DNA from: Filimonas effusa
GTDB lineage: Bacteria > Bacteroidota > Bacteroidia > Chitinophagales > Chitinophagaceae
Length of the DNA stretch: 64,000 nucleotides
Direction of reading: 5' to 3'
NCBI RefSeq assembly: GCF_004118675.1
Contig: NZ_SDHZ01000001.1
Coordinates: 1,488,001 to 1,552,000, forward strand
Shown here piece by piece: positions 32,665 through 41,094 of this stretch; the stretch's first letter is position 1; every line of letters begins with the position of its first letter. A program made the translations under genes and the position numbers. The notes below the pieces were generated by a model. That model was not told the origin of the DNA. It worked only from the letters and a program-made list of their open reading frames with translations, and did not search any database.

Positions 32665-33936
32665 TTAGTTATCAGGCGCTTGTTGGGCGGAGGCTACGCG
32701 TTTTACTGCCAGCAGGTAAGCGGCATCGCGCAGCGAATCGTTGCTATTGCGGGCTGTAGCGTACACTTCCCGGAAGCTTTTCTCCAGGATCTCTTCCAGT
32801 TTGCTATTGACTTCCAGGATATTCCAGGTTTCATTTTTCACATTCTGCAGCCATTCGAAATAAGAGACGATGACACCGCCGGCATTTGCCAGGATATCCG
32901 GCACTACAAAGATCTGTTTCTCCCGGAGTATTTTATCGGCATCTGCGGAAGTGGGGCCATTGGCCGCTTCTACAATAATGCCGGCCTTGATGGCGGCGGC
33001 ATTGGCGGCGGTGATCACATTTTCCCTGGCTGCGGGGATCAGCACATCAACGGGTAAAGTTAGTAATTCGTTATGCAGGATGGGATAGGCATGATAGTAA
33101 CCATATATAGACCTATCGTTGCGTCCGGCATAAGCGATGAGGTCGGGTATGTCGATTCCATCGGCGTTGAACAATGCAGCCGATACATCGCTCACCGCTA
33201 CAACCTTCACCCCTTGTTCCCAGAGAAATAAAGCCGTATGAAGGCCCACATTTCCGAAGCCCTGGATGGCCACCGTAGTAGTAGTGGATCTCTTTTTAAG
33301 TTTATCGAGCGCCAGCAGTGTTATGATGCTTACCCCTCTCCCTGTGGCTTCTACCCTACCCAAAGAGCCTCCTGCATATAAGTGTTTCCCTGTTACTACT
33401 GCATGTATTATTTTGCCGTGCAGTAGAGAGAATTCGTCCATGAGCCAGCCCATTTCATCGGGGCCTGTGCCGAGGTCGGGTGCGGGAACATCTTTGTGGG
33501 GGCCGAAAGTATCGGCAAGGGCCTGGGTGTAGGCTCTTGTAAGTTTTTCCAGTTCGGTACGGGAGAGTTTTGACGGATCGCAGTTGATGCCTCCTTTGGC
33601 GCCACCGAAGGGGATGCCTACCAATGCTGACTTCCAGGTCATCCATGCGGCGAGGGCTTTGACCTCATCGATGTTGACTTCTGTATCGTAACGGATGCCA
33701 CCTTTTGAAGGCCCGAGTACCGTGGAGTGAATGACGCGATAGCCTTCGAAATTCTTTTCGCTACCGTTGTCGAGTGTGATTGAGAAGTTAAGTAAGATCT
33801 GTTTGGCGGGACGACTGAGACGATGGCGCTCTTCCTGGCTCAGGCGCAGCATATCTGCTGCTTTATTGAAACGGGCGAGCATAGATTCATAGGGGTTATC
33901 TACTACAGACAACACAGGTTCTTTTGTATAACTCAT
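32665..33936 (-). CDS. Glu/Leu/Phe/Val-type dehydrogenase, probably glutamate dehydrogenase
   Basis: A 423-residue NAD(P)-dependent oxidative deaminase, likely interconverting glutamate and 2-oxoglutarate plus ammonia in the cytosol. The substrate-domain signature VGIPFGGAKGGINCDPSKLS has the catalytic Lys; GYRVIHSTVLGPSKGGIRY and APDLGTGPDEMGWLMDEFS are conserved elements. The Rossmann motif VAIQGFGNVGLHTALFLWEQG follows, near residue 222. Leucine and phenylalanine dehydrogenases are shorter (about 360), which favours GDH. A TATGTTTG -7 element upstream (34106-34113) leaves a leader of about 160 nt. Monocistronic. Confidence 0.87.
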   Translation of the reverse strand: MSYTKEPVLSVVDNPYESMLARFNKAADMLRLSQEERHRLSRPAKQILLNFSITLDNGSEKNFEGYRVIHSTVLGPSKGGIRYDTEVNIDEVKALAAWMTWKSALVGIPFGGAKGGINCDPSKLSRTELEKLTRAYTQALADTFGPHKDVPAPDLGTGPDEMGWLMDEFSLLHGKIIHAVVTGKHLYAGGSLGRVEATGRGVSIITLLALDKLKKRSTTTTVAIQGFGNVGLHTALFLWEQGVKVVAVSDVSAALFNADGIDIPDLIAYAGRNDRSIYGYYHAYPILHNELLTLPVDVLIPAARENVITAANAAAIKAGIIVEAANGPTSADADKILREKQIFVVPDILANAGGVIVSYFEWLQNVKNETWNILEVNSKLEEILEKSFREVYATARNSNDSLRDAAYLLAVKRVASAQQAPDN

Positions 33937-34105
33937 ACGTTATTCATTTATAGCATTAACGGGAATAATAATAAAGGGGATAAAGACAATGAAAGCAGCA
34001 ACAGTAACAAACCGCTATGAACAGCAGCGGAAGATCAGCAACAACAACAGCTTTTATAGCCGGAGCAGACAACGATATAAGAAAGAAGTTTGTTCATTTA
34101 TGTTG

Positions 34106-34113
34106 CAAACATA
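34106..34113 (-). promoter_or_regulatory. candidate -7 element for the glutamate dehydrogenase gene
   Basis: Minus-strand TATGTTTG matches TAnnTTTG exactly, 170 bases before the ATG at 33936. No -33 TTTG at the right distance. Confidence 0.35.
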
Positions 34114-34149
34114 CGTTCTTTTTTATTAGTCCATATAAATAATAGACTT

Positions 34150-34157
34150 TATTTTTG
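34150..34157 (+). promoter_or_regulatory. -7 element for the PL26-like lyase
   Basis: TATTTTTG, an exact match; a TTAG at 34126-34129 with a 20-base spacer is a poor -33. The expected start is near 34164, 33 bases before ATG 34197. A TAGACT motif (34143-34148), shared with the main PUL promoter, overlaps this region. Confidence 0.45.
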
Positions 34158-34196
34158 GCACCGCAAATTGTAATTCTTTTAAACAGAGGTTCAATA

Positions 34197-36932
34197 ATGG
34201 AAAACCACAACCACTCCCGCCGTCAATTTGTTCGTAATGGTCTTTTACTTACGGCTGCCTTACCGGTATCACGTTTACTGGGGTCAACCGATTCTTCCTA
34301 TAAAGCCGGTGCGGCGGTGCCTGCTGCTGTGCCTTTACACTGGTTGCATGAACAAGCTTTTACTGCTGCGAATGTAACGTGGGGAACACCCTGGCCGGCG
34401 GGTGCCGTGCGTGCCGATACGTCCTTTGTGTTACAGGCGGCAAACGATACGCAGCATGCTGTTCAAAGCTGGCCCCTGGCCTACTGGCCTGATGGTTCTT
34501 TAAAATGGAGTGGCCATGCTGCTGCCGCATTGCCTGAAAAAGACTGGCAACTGTTGCCAGGTAAAACCAGTCCGGCTACTACACTTCATATAAAAGAGAC
34601 AGCAACAGAGATCGTTGTTTCTACCGGTATCATTACCTGTCGTTTTCTGCGGAAAGGAAATGAGGTCATCTCAGGCATTCAGCGCGGCAGTCAGACGATT
34701 GCAGCACAGGGGCAACTGGTGTTACTGCACCAGGACCAACCTTCCGATGCAGCAGAAGGCACCACACGCACCACGAGTTTTAATGGCCTCATCCGTTCTG
34801 TAATCGTAGAACAGCAAGGGCCTGTACGCGGTGTGATCAAGATAGAAGGCACACATAACAGGCCGGCGGATGGCAAACAACTGCTGCCTTTTGTGCTTCG
34901 CTTTTATTTCTATTCCAATAGCGAAGCGATCCGGATTGTACATACTATTGTTTATGATGGCAATGAGTACGAGGATTTCGTTAAAGGAATAGGTATTCGT
35001 TTTTCGGTGCCTATGCAAGGGGAATTACATAATCGTCATATCCGTTTCAGCGGAGAGGATAATGGCGTTTTTGCGGAAGCGGTTCGTGGAATTACCGGAC
35101 TTCGCAGGGATGCGGGCAAAGATGCACGCGCTGCGCAGGTAAGAGGTGAGGCTGTTGCCAATGCTGCTGCATTGCCGGCGCCCGTAGGCGAACATCTGCA
35201 ATTAGTGCCTGCTTTTGGTGATTATACGTTATTACAGTCGAGCTCTGAAGCATTTGAAATACGGAAACGCACCAAGCAAGGCTATACGTGGTTACAAGCG
35301 GCAACCGGGCATCGCGCAACGGGGCTGGCTTATACGGGAAGCGCTTCCGGCGGACTGGCTTTCGGTATCCGTAATTTCTGGCAAAGCCATCCGGGGCAAT
35401 TAGACATACGTGGCGCAGACCGGGATAGTGCCACTGTGACTTTATGGGCCTGGGCTGCCGATGCACCTGCCATGGATCTCAGGTTTTATCATGATGGTCT
35501 TGGACAGGACGATTTTGTAAAACAAAGGGAAGGTTTAGATATCACCTATGAAGATTATGAGCCGGGATTCGGAACACCCCATGGTGTAGCACGTACCAGT
35601 GAGTTCCAGCTATGGGCATTGGCGGCTACCCCTTCGGCAGTGGCGTTCAGTGAACTCGCCCAGCAGTTAAGTCATCCCCCGGTACTAATATGTATGCCGG
35701 CGTACTTACATTCCGTTGGAGTGTTTGGTAACAACTGGAGTCTTCCCGACCGTTCTACTGCTGCCAAGACCCGTATAGAGGCACAGCTTGATTTCTATTT
35801 CAATTATTATAAAAAACAAGTAGAACAACGCCACTGGTATGGCTTCTGGAATTATGGAGATGTCATGCATGCTTATGATACAGACCGTCATGTATGGCGT
35901 TATGACGTGGGAGGTTATGCGTGGGATAATTCGGAGTTGTCTACAGATCTGTGGTTATGGTATTATTTTTTACGTACGGGACGAACAGATGTATTCCGCA
36001 TGGCTGAAGCCATGACACGGCATACGGGAGAAGTAGATGTTCATCACATAGGCCGGTTTGCCCCTCTTGGCTCGCGGCATAATGTATTACACTGGGGATG
36101 TTCTGCCAAACAGCTGCGGATAAGTACTGCTGCCAACCGACGTTTCTATTTTTATCTTACAGCAGATGAACGTACGGGTGATCTTATGCGTGAGCAGGTA
36201 AATGCCGCCCATACGCTTGTAACGATACAGCCGGGCAGAAAACTAGGTGGTCAAAAAAGCGCTCCTCCTGCCCCTCCGGCGACTACCACAAAGGCACAGA
36301 TCAGCTTTGGAACAGACTGGGGCGCCATTGCTGCGGCCTGGTTTACCGAATGGGAAAGGACGGGTGATAAGAAGATAAAGCAAAAATTAGAAAACAGTAT
36401 GACCACGATCGCCTCACAGCCACTGGGCTTTTTTGCAGGCGGCGCCGTCATGGATCTGGATACGGGGCGTTATGAATTAAGTAATGAAACACATCCTGTA
36501 GCACCGCATCTGAATGCTGTTTTTGGTCTTACAGAAATATGTGCCGAACTGGTACAACATCTTTCGGTTCCTGCTTTTGAAAAGGCATGGGTTCAATATT
36601 GTACCCTTTATAATGCTCCTGCAGCGGAACAAAAAGCAGCCCTGGGCGAGCCACTGACGAAGAATGCATTGCGCCAGGGACATGCCCGGCTTACTGCTTA
36701 TGCTGCCTATCGTACAGGCAATAAAGCGCTTGCACAACGTGCCTGGAAGGAGTTTTATGCAGATGACACTACAGACCCGATTGCTGCGATACCGCAGGAG
36801 CAAAGAATCAATACACCGGAGGTGCTACAGCCTATAGATGAAGTAAGTTCGATATCCACCAATGGCGTGGCGCAGTGGGCGTTATCAGCGATTCAATGCC
36901 TGGGGCTGGCCGGAGAAGCGCTCAATCAATAA
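34197..36932 (+). CDS. Tat-exported exo-rhamnogalacturonan lyase family protein (PL26-like)
   Basis: A 911-residue secreted enzyme. The N-terminus has a twin-arginine signal (SRRQFVRNG at residues 7-15, then LLLTAALPVSRLLG), so it is exported folded. The mature protein resembles the PcRGLX exo-rhamnogalacturonan lyase family: an N-terminal beta domain with WGTPWPAGAVR and WPLAYWPDGSLKWSGHAA, a beta-sandwich, and an (alpha/alpha) barrel region with YGFWNYGDVMHAYD and VGGYAWDNSELSTDLWLWYY, and HVHH-like HHIGRFAPLGSRHNVLHWG. Related enzymes remove unsaturated disaccharide units from rhamnogalacturonan I ends. An aga-gg before ATG 34197 supports the start. It begins the PUL region and has its own promoter. 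Confidence 0.75.
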   Translation: MENHNHSRRQFVRNGLLLTAALPVSRLLGSTDSSYKAGAAVPAAVPLHWLHEQAFTAANVTWGTPWPAGAVRADTSFVLQAANDTQHAVQSWPLAYWPDGSLKWSGHAAAALPEKDWQLLPGKTSPATTLHIKETATEIVVSTGIITCRFLRKGNEVISGIQRGSQTIAAQGQLVLLHQDQPSDAAEGTTRTTSFNGLIRSVIVEQQGPVRGVIKIEGTHNRPADGKQLLPFVLRFYFYSNSEAIRIVHTIVYDGNEYEDFVKGIGIRFSVPMQGELHNRHIRFSGEDNGVFAEAVRGITGLRRDAGKDARAAQVRGEAVANAAALPAPVGEHLQLVPAFGDYTLLQSSSEAFEIRKRTKQGYTWLQAATGHRATGLAYTGSASGGLAFGIRNFWQSHPGQLDIRGADRDSATVTLWAWAADAPAMDLRFYHDGLGQDDFVKQREGLDITYEDYEPGFGTPHGVARTSEFQLWALAATPSAVAFSELAQQLSHPPVLICMPAYLHSVGVFGNNWSLPDRSTAAKTRIEAQLDFYFNYYKKQVEQRHWYGFWNYGDVMHAYDTDRHVWRYDVGGYAWDNSELSTDLWLWYYFLRTGRTDVFRMAEAMTRHTGEVDVHHIGRFAPLGSRHNVLHWGCSAKQLRISTAANRRFYFYLTADERTGDLMREQVNAAHTLVTIQPGRKLGGQKSAPPAPPATTTKAQISFGTDWGAIAAAWFTEWERTGDKKIKQKLENSMTTIASQPLGFFAGGAVMDLDTGRYELSNETHPVAPHLNAVFGLTEICAELVQHLSVPAFEKAWVQYCTLYNAPAAEQKAALGEPLTKNALRQGHARLTAYAAYRTGNKALAQRAWKEFYADDTTDPIAAIPQEQRINTPEVLQPIDEVSSISTNGVAQWALSAIQCLGLAGEALNQ

Positions 36933-36942
36933 GCCCACAATA

Positions 36943-36974
36943 TTTGTAGACTAAACACTTATTCCCTATCTTTG
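36943..36974 (+). promoter_or_regulatory. promoter of the main PUL operon
   Basis: TTTG at 36943-36946, a 20-base spacer, and TATCTTTG at 36967-36974: both elements match the Bacteroidota consensus exactly. Predicted start near 36981, 18 bases before the leader ORF. It is the best promoter match in the window. Confidence 0.65.
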
Positions 36975-36998
36975 TTTTTATAAAGCAATAACTGCATT

Positions 36999-37076
36999 AT
37001 GAAAAATTTAGTCGTAAGCCAATATCTACGTTTCCTTTCACCAGAGATAGACTGCGTGTATTGTTGTTGTTGTTAG
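36999..37076 (+). CDS. 25-residue Cys-rich leader peptide, candidate attenuator
   Basis: ATG at 36999, stop TAG at 37074-37076. The peptide starts MKNLVVSQYLRFLSPE and ends IDCVYCCCC, with Cys at residue 19 and at 22-25 (TGC, then four TGT). Five of the last seven codons are Cys, just before the stop, as expected of a leader on which ribosomes stall when charged cysteinyl-tRNA is scarce. The ORF sits 18 bases after the predicted start of transcription. I do not recognise it from any annotated family. RNA of codons 20-22 (37057-37063, TGTATTG) is complementary to 37119-37125. Coding potential is inferred; it is too short for a normal gene finder. Confidence 0.6.
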   Translation: MKNLVVSQYLRFLSPEIDCVYCCCC

Positions 37077-37118
37077 ACTCATTACTTTATCGATTTTTCC
37101 TTGTTTTAAATATCACTG

Positions 37119-37135
37119 CAATACATCCTGTATTG
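37119..37135 (+). promoter_or_regulatory. hairpin competing with the leader ORF RNA
   Basis: CAATACA (37119-37125) pairs with TGTATTG (37129-37135) around a three-base loop. The identical TGTATTG at 37057-37063, inside the leader ORF, can pair with the same CAATACA, so the two structures are mutually exclusive. No T-tract follows, so intrinsic termination is unlikely; Rho-dependent or translational control would fit. Confidence 0.5.
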
Positions 37136-37215
37136 TAACGAAAGCTTGCTATTGTCAACATATGCCTATTTAGCCTATTATTCGAATAGACTAAATGCAA
37201 TAAAATCAATTTCAG

Positions 37216-38880
37216 ATGAAAACTATTTTTCGTCGGGGCAAGCTTTTGCTACTCCTGTTGTGGTTATGCTCTTATATGGCGTGCCAGAAAAACCAGATCA
37301 GGGTAAATACAACAGATGATGTGAACATTGTTGGTTACCTGAATAACCACGCAGCGGACTACTCGCTTTTTTCGAGGATCATAGAACGTGCAGAAGCCAG
37401 TGGTTACTTAAATGCCTATGGTGCCTATACCTTGTTTGCGCCTACCAATACTGCCGTAAAAACATATCTCAGCAAGCAGGGGAAAACTTCAGTAGACGAT
37501 ATAGGCGTTGATGCTCTAAAGGATCTGCTTCGTTTTCACCTGATAGCAGACACACTTACCACCAGCAGTTTTACCGATGGTAAATTACCTGCCATTACGC
37601 AGTACGGCCAGTATCTCATTACCAGTGTAGCTACAACGGATGGCAAATCGAGTTATCTTATCAACCGGCAGGCGATAGTAACGAAAGCCAATATCGTTAC
37701 CGGAAACGGCATTATTCATGCGATCGATCATGTACTTGAACCTGCCCAATCGACATTGGCCCAGTTGTTATCGCAGGACAGCCGTTATTCCATTTTTACG
37801 CAGGCGCTTAAAGAGACCGGCTATTATGATTCATTGAATATAGCGAACAACAGCGACAGTACACGCAGGTGGCTTACGCTGATTGCCCAGACCGATGCCG
37901 TGTACCGGGCCAATAACATCGCCGATTACCCTGCGCTAAAAGCTCTTTACAGCCAGACAGGCAATCCTAAACTGGCTGAGGATAGTCTTCATTTATATGT
38001 GGCTTATCATATACTTCCCGGCATCAGATTTCTTGCCGATATCGTAAGCGCCACCTCCCACAGTACACTTGCGCCACAAGAGGTAGTTACTTCAAAATTA
38101 TCGGGGCAGGAAGTACTACTCAATGAAGATATTTTCAATGGCATCACGGAACCCGGCGTTCAGTTAGACAGGACGAACAGCGATATCACTGCCAACAACG
38201 GGGCATTACATTCCGCGCTCAGCAACCTGAGTATTAAAGTGCGTAAACCTGTACCAGTGTACTGGGATGTAGCGGACCAACCTGAATTACGCAAGCTGGT
38301 TTCGTTATTCCGCAAACCCGGGCAGGTACAGGAGTTTACAGATCCGGATCAATTCTCGGGTATCAACTGGTCCGGCGGCAGCATCAAATACAATGTAACA
38401 GCCACCTCTTCTTCGGACTATTACTGTTACTATGATTTCATTTCGTTGTATATGAGGACGGCTGTAACACCGTGGATAGAATTCAAGACGCCTTTTTTAG
38501 TAAAAGGCAAGTATAAAGTGTGGGTATGTTTCCGCCGTGCAAGAGCACAAACCATTCAAGTACAGGTTGACGACCAGATAATGCCGCGACTGATATCGGT
38601 AGCAGACTACTATCCTGTTGCACTTGACGACGACAATGCCGAAGCTGCGGGCTTCAAGCGCTTCATGGTCACTGCTGCTTCCAACTCGAATCATATCGGC
38701 AAACTTGTGGGGACGGTAGATATCACCACGAGCCAGCAGCATACCATCAAGTTCATTGCTTTAACCAATGAAAGCGGTTCTGCGAATACCTTCAACCTGG
38801 ACATGGTACATTTCATTCCTATTGAAGAAGAACAAAAGTGGCCCCGCTTCAACCGCGATGGTTCGATGGAATACAAATAG
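37216..38880 (+). CDS. fasciclin (FAS1) domain lipoprotein with C-terminal beta domain
   Basis: A 554-residue outer-membrane or surface lipoprotein with lipobox ending at Cys23 (SYMAC). FAS1 domain 1 is about 35-177 (YGAYTLFAPTNTAV, then GNGIIHAIDHVLEP); domain 2 is about 180-345 and more divergent (ANNGALHSALS replaces the usual H-box). A C-terminal domain (350-554) with VKGKYKVWVCFRRARAQTIQVQVDDQ looks like a beta-sandwich of the kind seen in binding proteins and matches the end of the 45875-47260 protein. FAS1 domains mediate adhesion in other organisms; here they probably take the place of surface glycan-binding proteins (inference). First structural gene of the main operon, following the leader peptide. 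Confidence 0.82.
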   Translation: MKTIFRRGKLLLLLLWLCSYMACQKNQIRVNTTDDVNIVGYLNNHAADYSLFSRIIERAEASGYLNAYGAYTLFAPTNTAVKTYLSKQGKTSVDDIGVDALKDLLRFHLIADTLTTSSFTDGKLPAITQYGQYLITSVATTDGKSSYLINRQAIVTKANIVTGNGIIHAIDHVLEPAQSTLAQLLSQDSRYSIFTQALKETGYYDSLNIANNSDSTRRWLTLIAQTDAVYRANNIADYPALKALYSQTGNPKLAEDSLHLYVAYHILPGIRFLADIVSATSHSTLAPQEVVTSKLSGQEVLLNEDIFNGITEPGVQLDRTNSDITANNGALHSALSNLSIKVRKPVPVYWDVADQPELRKLVSLFRKPGQVQEFTDPDQFSGINWSGGSIKYNVTATSSSDYYCYYDFISLYMRTAVTPWIEFKTPFLVKGKYKVWVCFRRARAQTIQVQVDDQIMPRLISVADYYPVALDDDNAEAAGFKRFMVTAASNSNHIGKLVGTVDITTSQQHTIKFIALTNESGSANTFNLDMVHFIPIEEEQKWPRFNRDGSMEYK

Positions 38881-38909
38881 TCATTTCAATACCTGTTATT
38901 ACCGCTACA

Positions 38910-41081
38910 ATGAATTTCATACATAAAAATGCCGGCAGCCTTTTACTGGTTCTGCTGGCTTTAGTTACCGGTTGCCAGAAAAAGGAATTCGACGCTTATT
39001 ACAGTCGCCCTGACAATCTTGCGCAGCCCATTTACCAGCAGCTACAGTCGCGCGGCAATTTTAAACATCTGCTTGCGCTGATCGACAAAGCGGGCTATAA
39101 GACCACGTTGAATACGGCAGGCTACTGGACCTTATTTGCACCCAACGACGAAGCTTTTGAAGCCTATCTTAAGACACGTGGCATTCAAAGTATCGAAAAT
39201 ATATCGGCAGACAGCGCTACTGCATTGGTGCAATATGCTTTGGTATATAATGCGTTTAAAGCGCAAACATTGGGAGACTACCAGTCGAATGCAGGCTGGG
39301 TTACCAGCGCTGCCTATAAACGCCGCACCGCCTATTACGACTTTGTTTATACTGAAAACAACCGGAAGCTGATTGCAGCCAACCGTAACGGGAGCTATGT
39401 TTCTTCGGATAATAACAACAAGTATCTCCCCTATTTTGTTTCTTCTTATTTCAATACCCAAAAGCTTAGTTCCGATGACTATGCGTATTTCTACCCGGGT
39501 GTCACTTATACGGGCTTTAATGTTGCAGGTGCAAAGGTTGTGAACAAAGATATCGTTGCAGAAAACGGCGTGATACATGAAACCGACAAGGTGATATCTC
39601 CCCTGCCGAGCCTGGACCAGTACCTGGCTTCACACCCGGAATACAGTGAGTTCAAGAAGATCTATGACCAGTTCCTGGTAACCTATACTGCCAATAGTGA
39701 GATCACAGCGCGTTACCGCGCCCTTACCCAATCGCCGGACCAGGTGTATGTTAAAAACTACAGCAGCACACTTGCCTTTTCGCCCAACAACGAAAACTTC
39801 CTGAAGTTACAAGACAACGACGGGCAGTCTGATGGATATACCTTATTCATTCCTACCAATGAGGTGTTACTGAATTACGAGCAAAACGTATTACTGCGTT
39901 ATTACCCGGTTAAATCGCTGTCGCAACTGCCCATAGGCATTGTTACGGACTTTCTTAATGCCCATATGTGGAAGACTACCGTATGGCCTTCGAAGTTTGC
40001 TACGACACTTAATTATCATGGAGAAGCCGCCAGGTTTACGAGTACCGACATTGTAGATAAACAAGTGCTGAGCAACGGCATCTTTTATGGAACCAGCAAA
40101 GTACAGGAGGCAAATGTATTTCATTCCGTATATGGCCATGCCTATCTAAACCCCGGCTACAGCCTGTTGACACGTGCGCTGGACCTGGAGTTGAAGCTGG
40201 TTGTGAGCAATCCCAATCTCCGTTTTGCGCTATGCTTATTATCGGATGCTACGCTAACGCAGGCTGGCTTTGCCTGGAATACTGCCAACAGCACCTTTCA
40301 ATATACAGCACCCGGCGGATCAACCGTTATAGGCGCCGATGCTGTGAACAGGCTGAAAAGGCTACTCAACCTTCATATCATTGCTTATGCCGGCAATACT
40401 GCACCTGATTTTTCCGGGGAAGGCATCATTGAAACTTATGACGGCGAATATATCAGGTATAATCAGAATAAGCTATTTGCTGCCGGTAGCGCTGAAACGG
40501 GCATTGTCATCGATTCGTTTAAAACAGCGAGTAATGGTACCGGGTATTACCTGCACAACCTACTCAACTTTTCGGAACAGAACATTGGAAAAGACATCGA
40601 GAAGTACGCCACCAAGAGCAGTGATCCTTACTATCGATTTTTTCAATATTTGAAAAGCAGCCCTCTTTACACCGCTGCTACCGGGGCAATCCAGGGCGTA
40701 TCGGCGGGTAATTTTTATACCGTATTCATTCCCAGTAATGCGGCGATACAGACTGCTATAGACCAAGGATGGCTGCCTTCGTCAACAGCCCCTTCGACCA
40801 GTGAAGACATCGATAAGGTAAGCAGGTTCATCCAATATCATATACTCAACAAGAATACGGTAGTTCCGGATGGGCAGAAGACGGGCAGTTTTGAGACGCT
40901 GCTTAAGAACAGTAGTGGCGATGCCGTATCCGTGCGAATTTCGGGGCAAGCCGGTTCGCTGCAAATTACCGATGCACGGCATGCTTCTCCCAATGCCAAC
41001 CTTGTTACTGCCTATAGCAATGTTTTATCGAACCGGGCTGTCGTTCACCAGATCGATCAGTTTCTGCAATACCAATACTAA
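38910..41081 (+). CDS. multi-FAS1 domain lipoprotein
   Basis: A 723-residue lipoprotein, lipobox LALVTGC with Cys22, start at ATG 38910. I can see FAS1 modules at about 45-190 (GYWTLFAPNDEAFEAYL; AENGVIHETDKVISP), about 195-400 (GYTLFIPTNEVLLNYE; LSNGIFYGTSKVQEA), about 400-590 (partial, VNRLKRLLNLHIIAY) and about 595-723 (FYTVFIPSNAAIQTAI; SNRAVVHQIDQFLQY). The H-box and first-strand motifs are recognisable in three or four copies. Likely a surface-exposed scaffold beside the SusC transporter that starts 13 bp after it. Ligand unknown. Confidence 0.8.
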   Translation: MNFIHKNAGSLLLVLLALVTGCQKKEFDAYYSRPDNLAQPIYQQLQSRGNFKHLLALIDKAGYKTTLNTAGYWTLFAPNDEAFEAYLKTRGIQSIENISADSATALVQYALVYNAFKAQTLGDYQSNAGWVTSAAYKRRTAYYDFVYTENNRKLIAANRNGSYVSSDNNNKYLPYFVSSYFNTQKLSSDDYAYFYPGVTYTGFNVAGAKVVNKDIVAENGVIHETDKVISPLPSLDQYLASHPEYSEFKKIYDQFLVTYTANSEITARYRALTQSPDQVYVKNYSSTLAFSPNNENFLKLQDNDGQSDGYTLFIPTNEVLLNYEQNVLLRYYPVKSLSQLPIGIVTDFLNAHMWKTTVWPSKFATTLNYHGEAARFTSTDIVDKQVLSNGIFYGTSKVQEANVFHSVYGHAYLNPGYSLLTRALDLELKLVVSNPNLRFALCLLSDATLTQAGFAWNTANSTFQYTAPGGSTVIGADAVNRLKRLLNLHIIAYAGNTAPDFSGEGIIETYDGEYIRYNQNKLFAAGSAETGIVIDSFKTASNGTGYYLHNLLNFSEQNIGKDIEKYATKSSDPYYRFFQYLKSSPLYTAATGAIQGVSAGNFYTVFIPSNAAIQTAIDQGWLPSSTAPSTSEDIDKVSRFIQYHILNKNTVVPDGQKTGSFETLLKNSSGDAVSVRISGQAGSLQITDARHASPNANLVTAYSNVLSNRAVVHQIDQFLQYQY

Positions 41082-41094
41082 TTCAGCTTAGAAC

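Larger units (their letters stand above)
36933..37215 (+). promoter_or_regulatory. regulatory leader region of the main PUL operon
   Basis: 283 bp between the PL26-like gene and the first fasciclin gene. In order: TTTG/TATCTTTG promoter (36943-36974), 25-codon leader ORF ending in Cys codons (36999-37076), hairpin CAATACA-TCC-TGTATTG (37119-37135), and second hairpin (37170-37194: TTAG, C, CTATT, loop ATTCG, AATAG, A, CTAA), then ATG 37216. TAGACT occurs three times (36947, 37074, 37187). Confidence 0.6.

Noticed and set aside
36999-37076. Treating the Cys-ending ORF as random sequence
   Set aside because: Rejected as the default because a full promoter, position, Cys run and complementary downstream arms coincide; but it remains unproven that it is translated.
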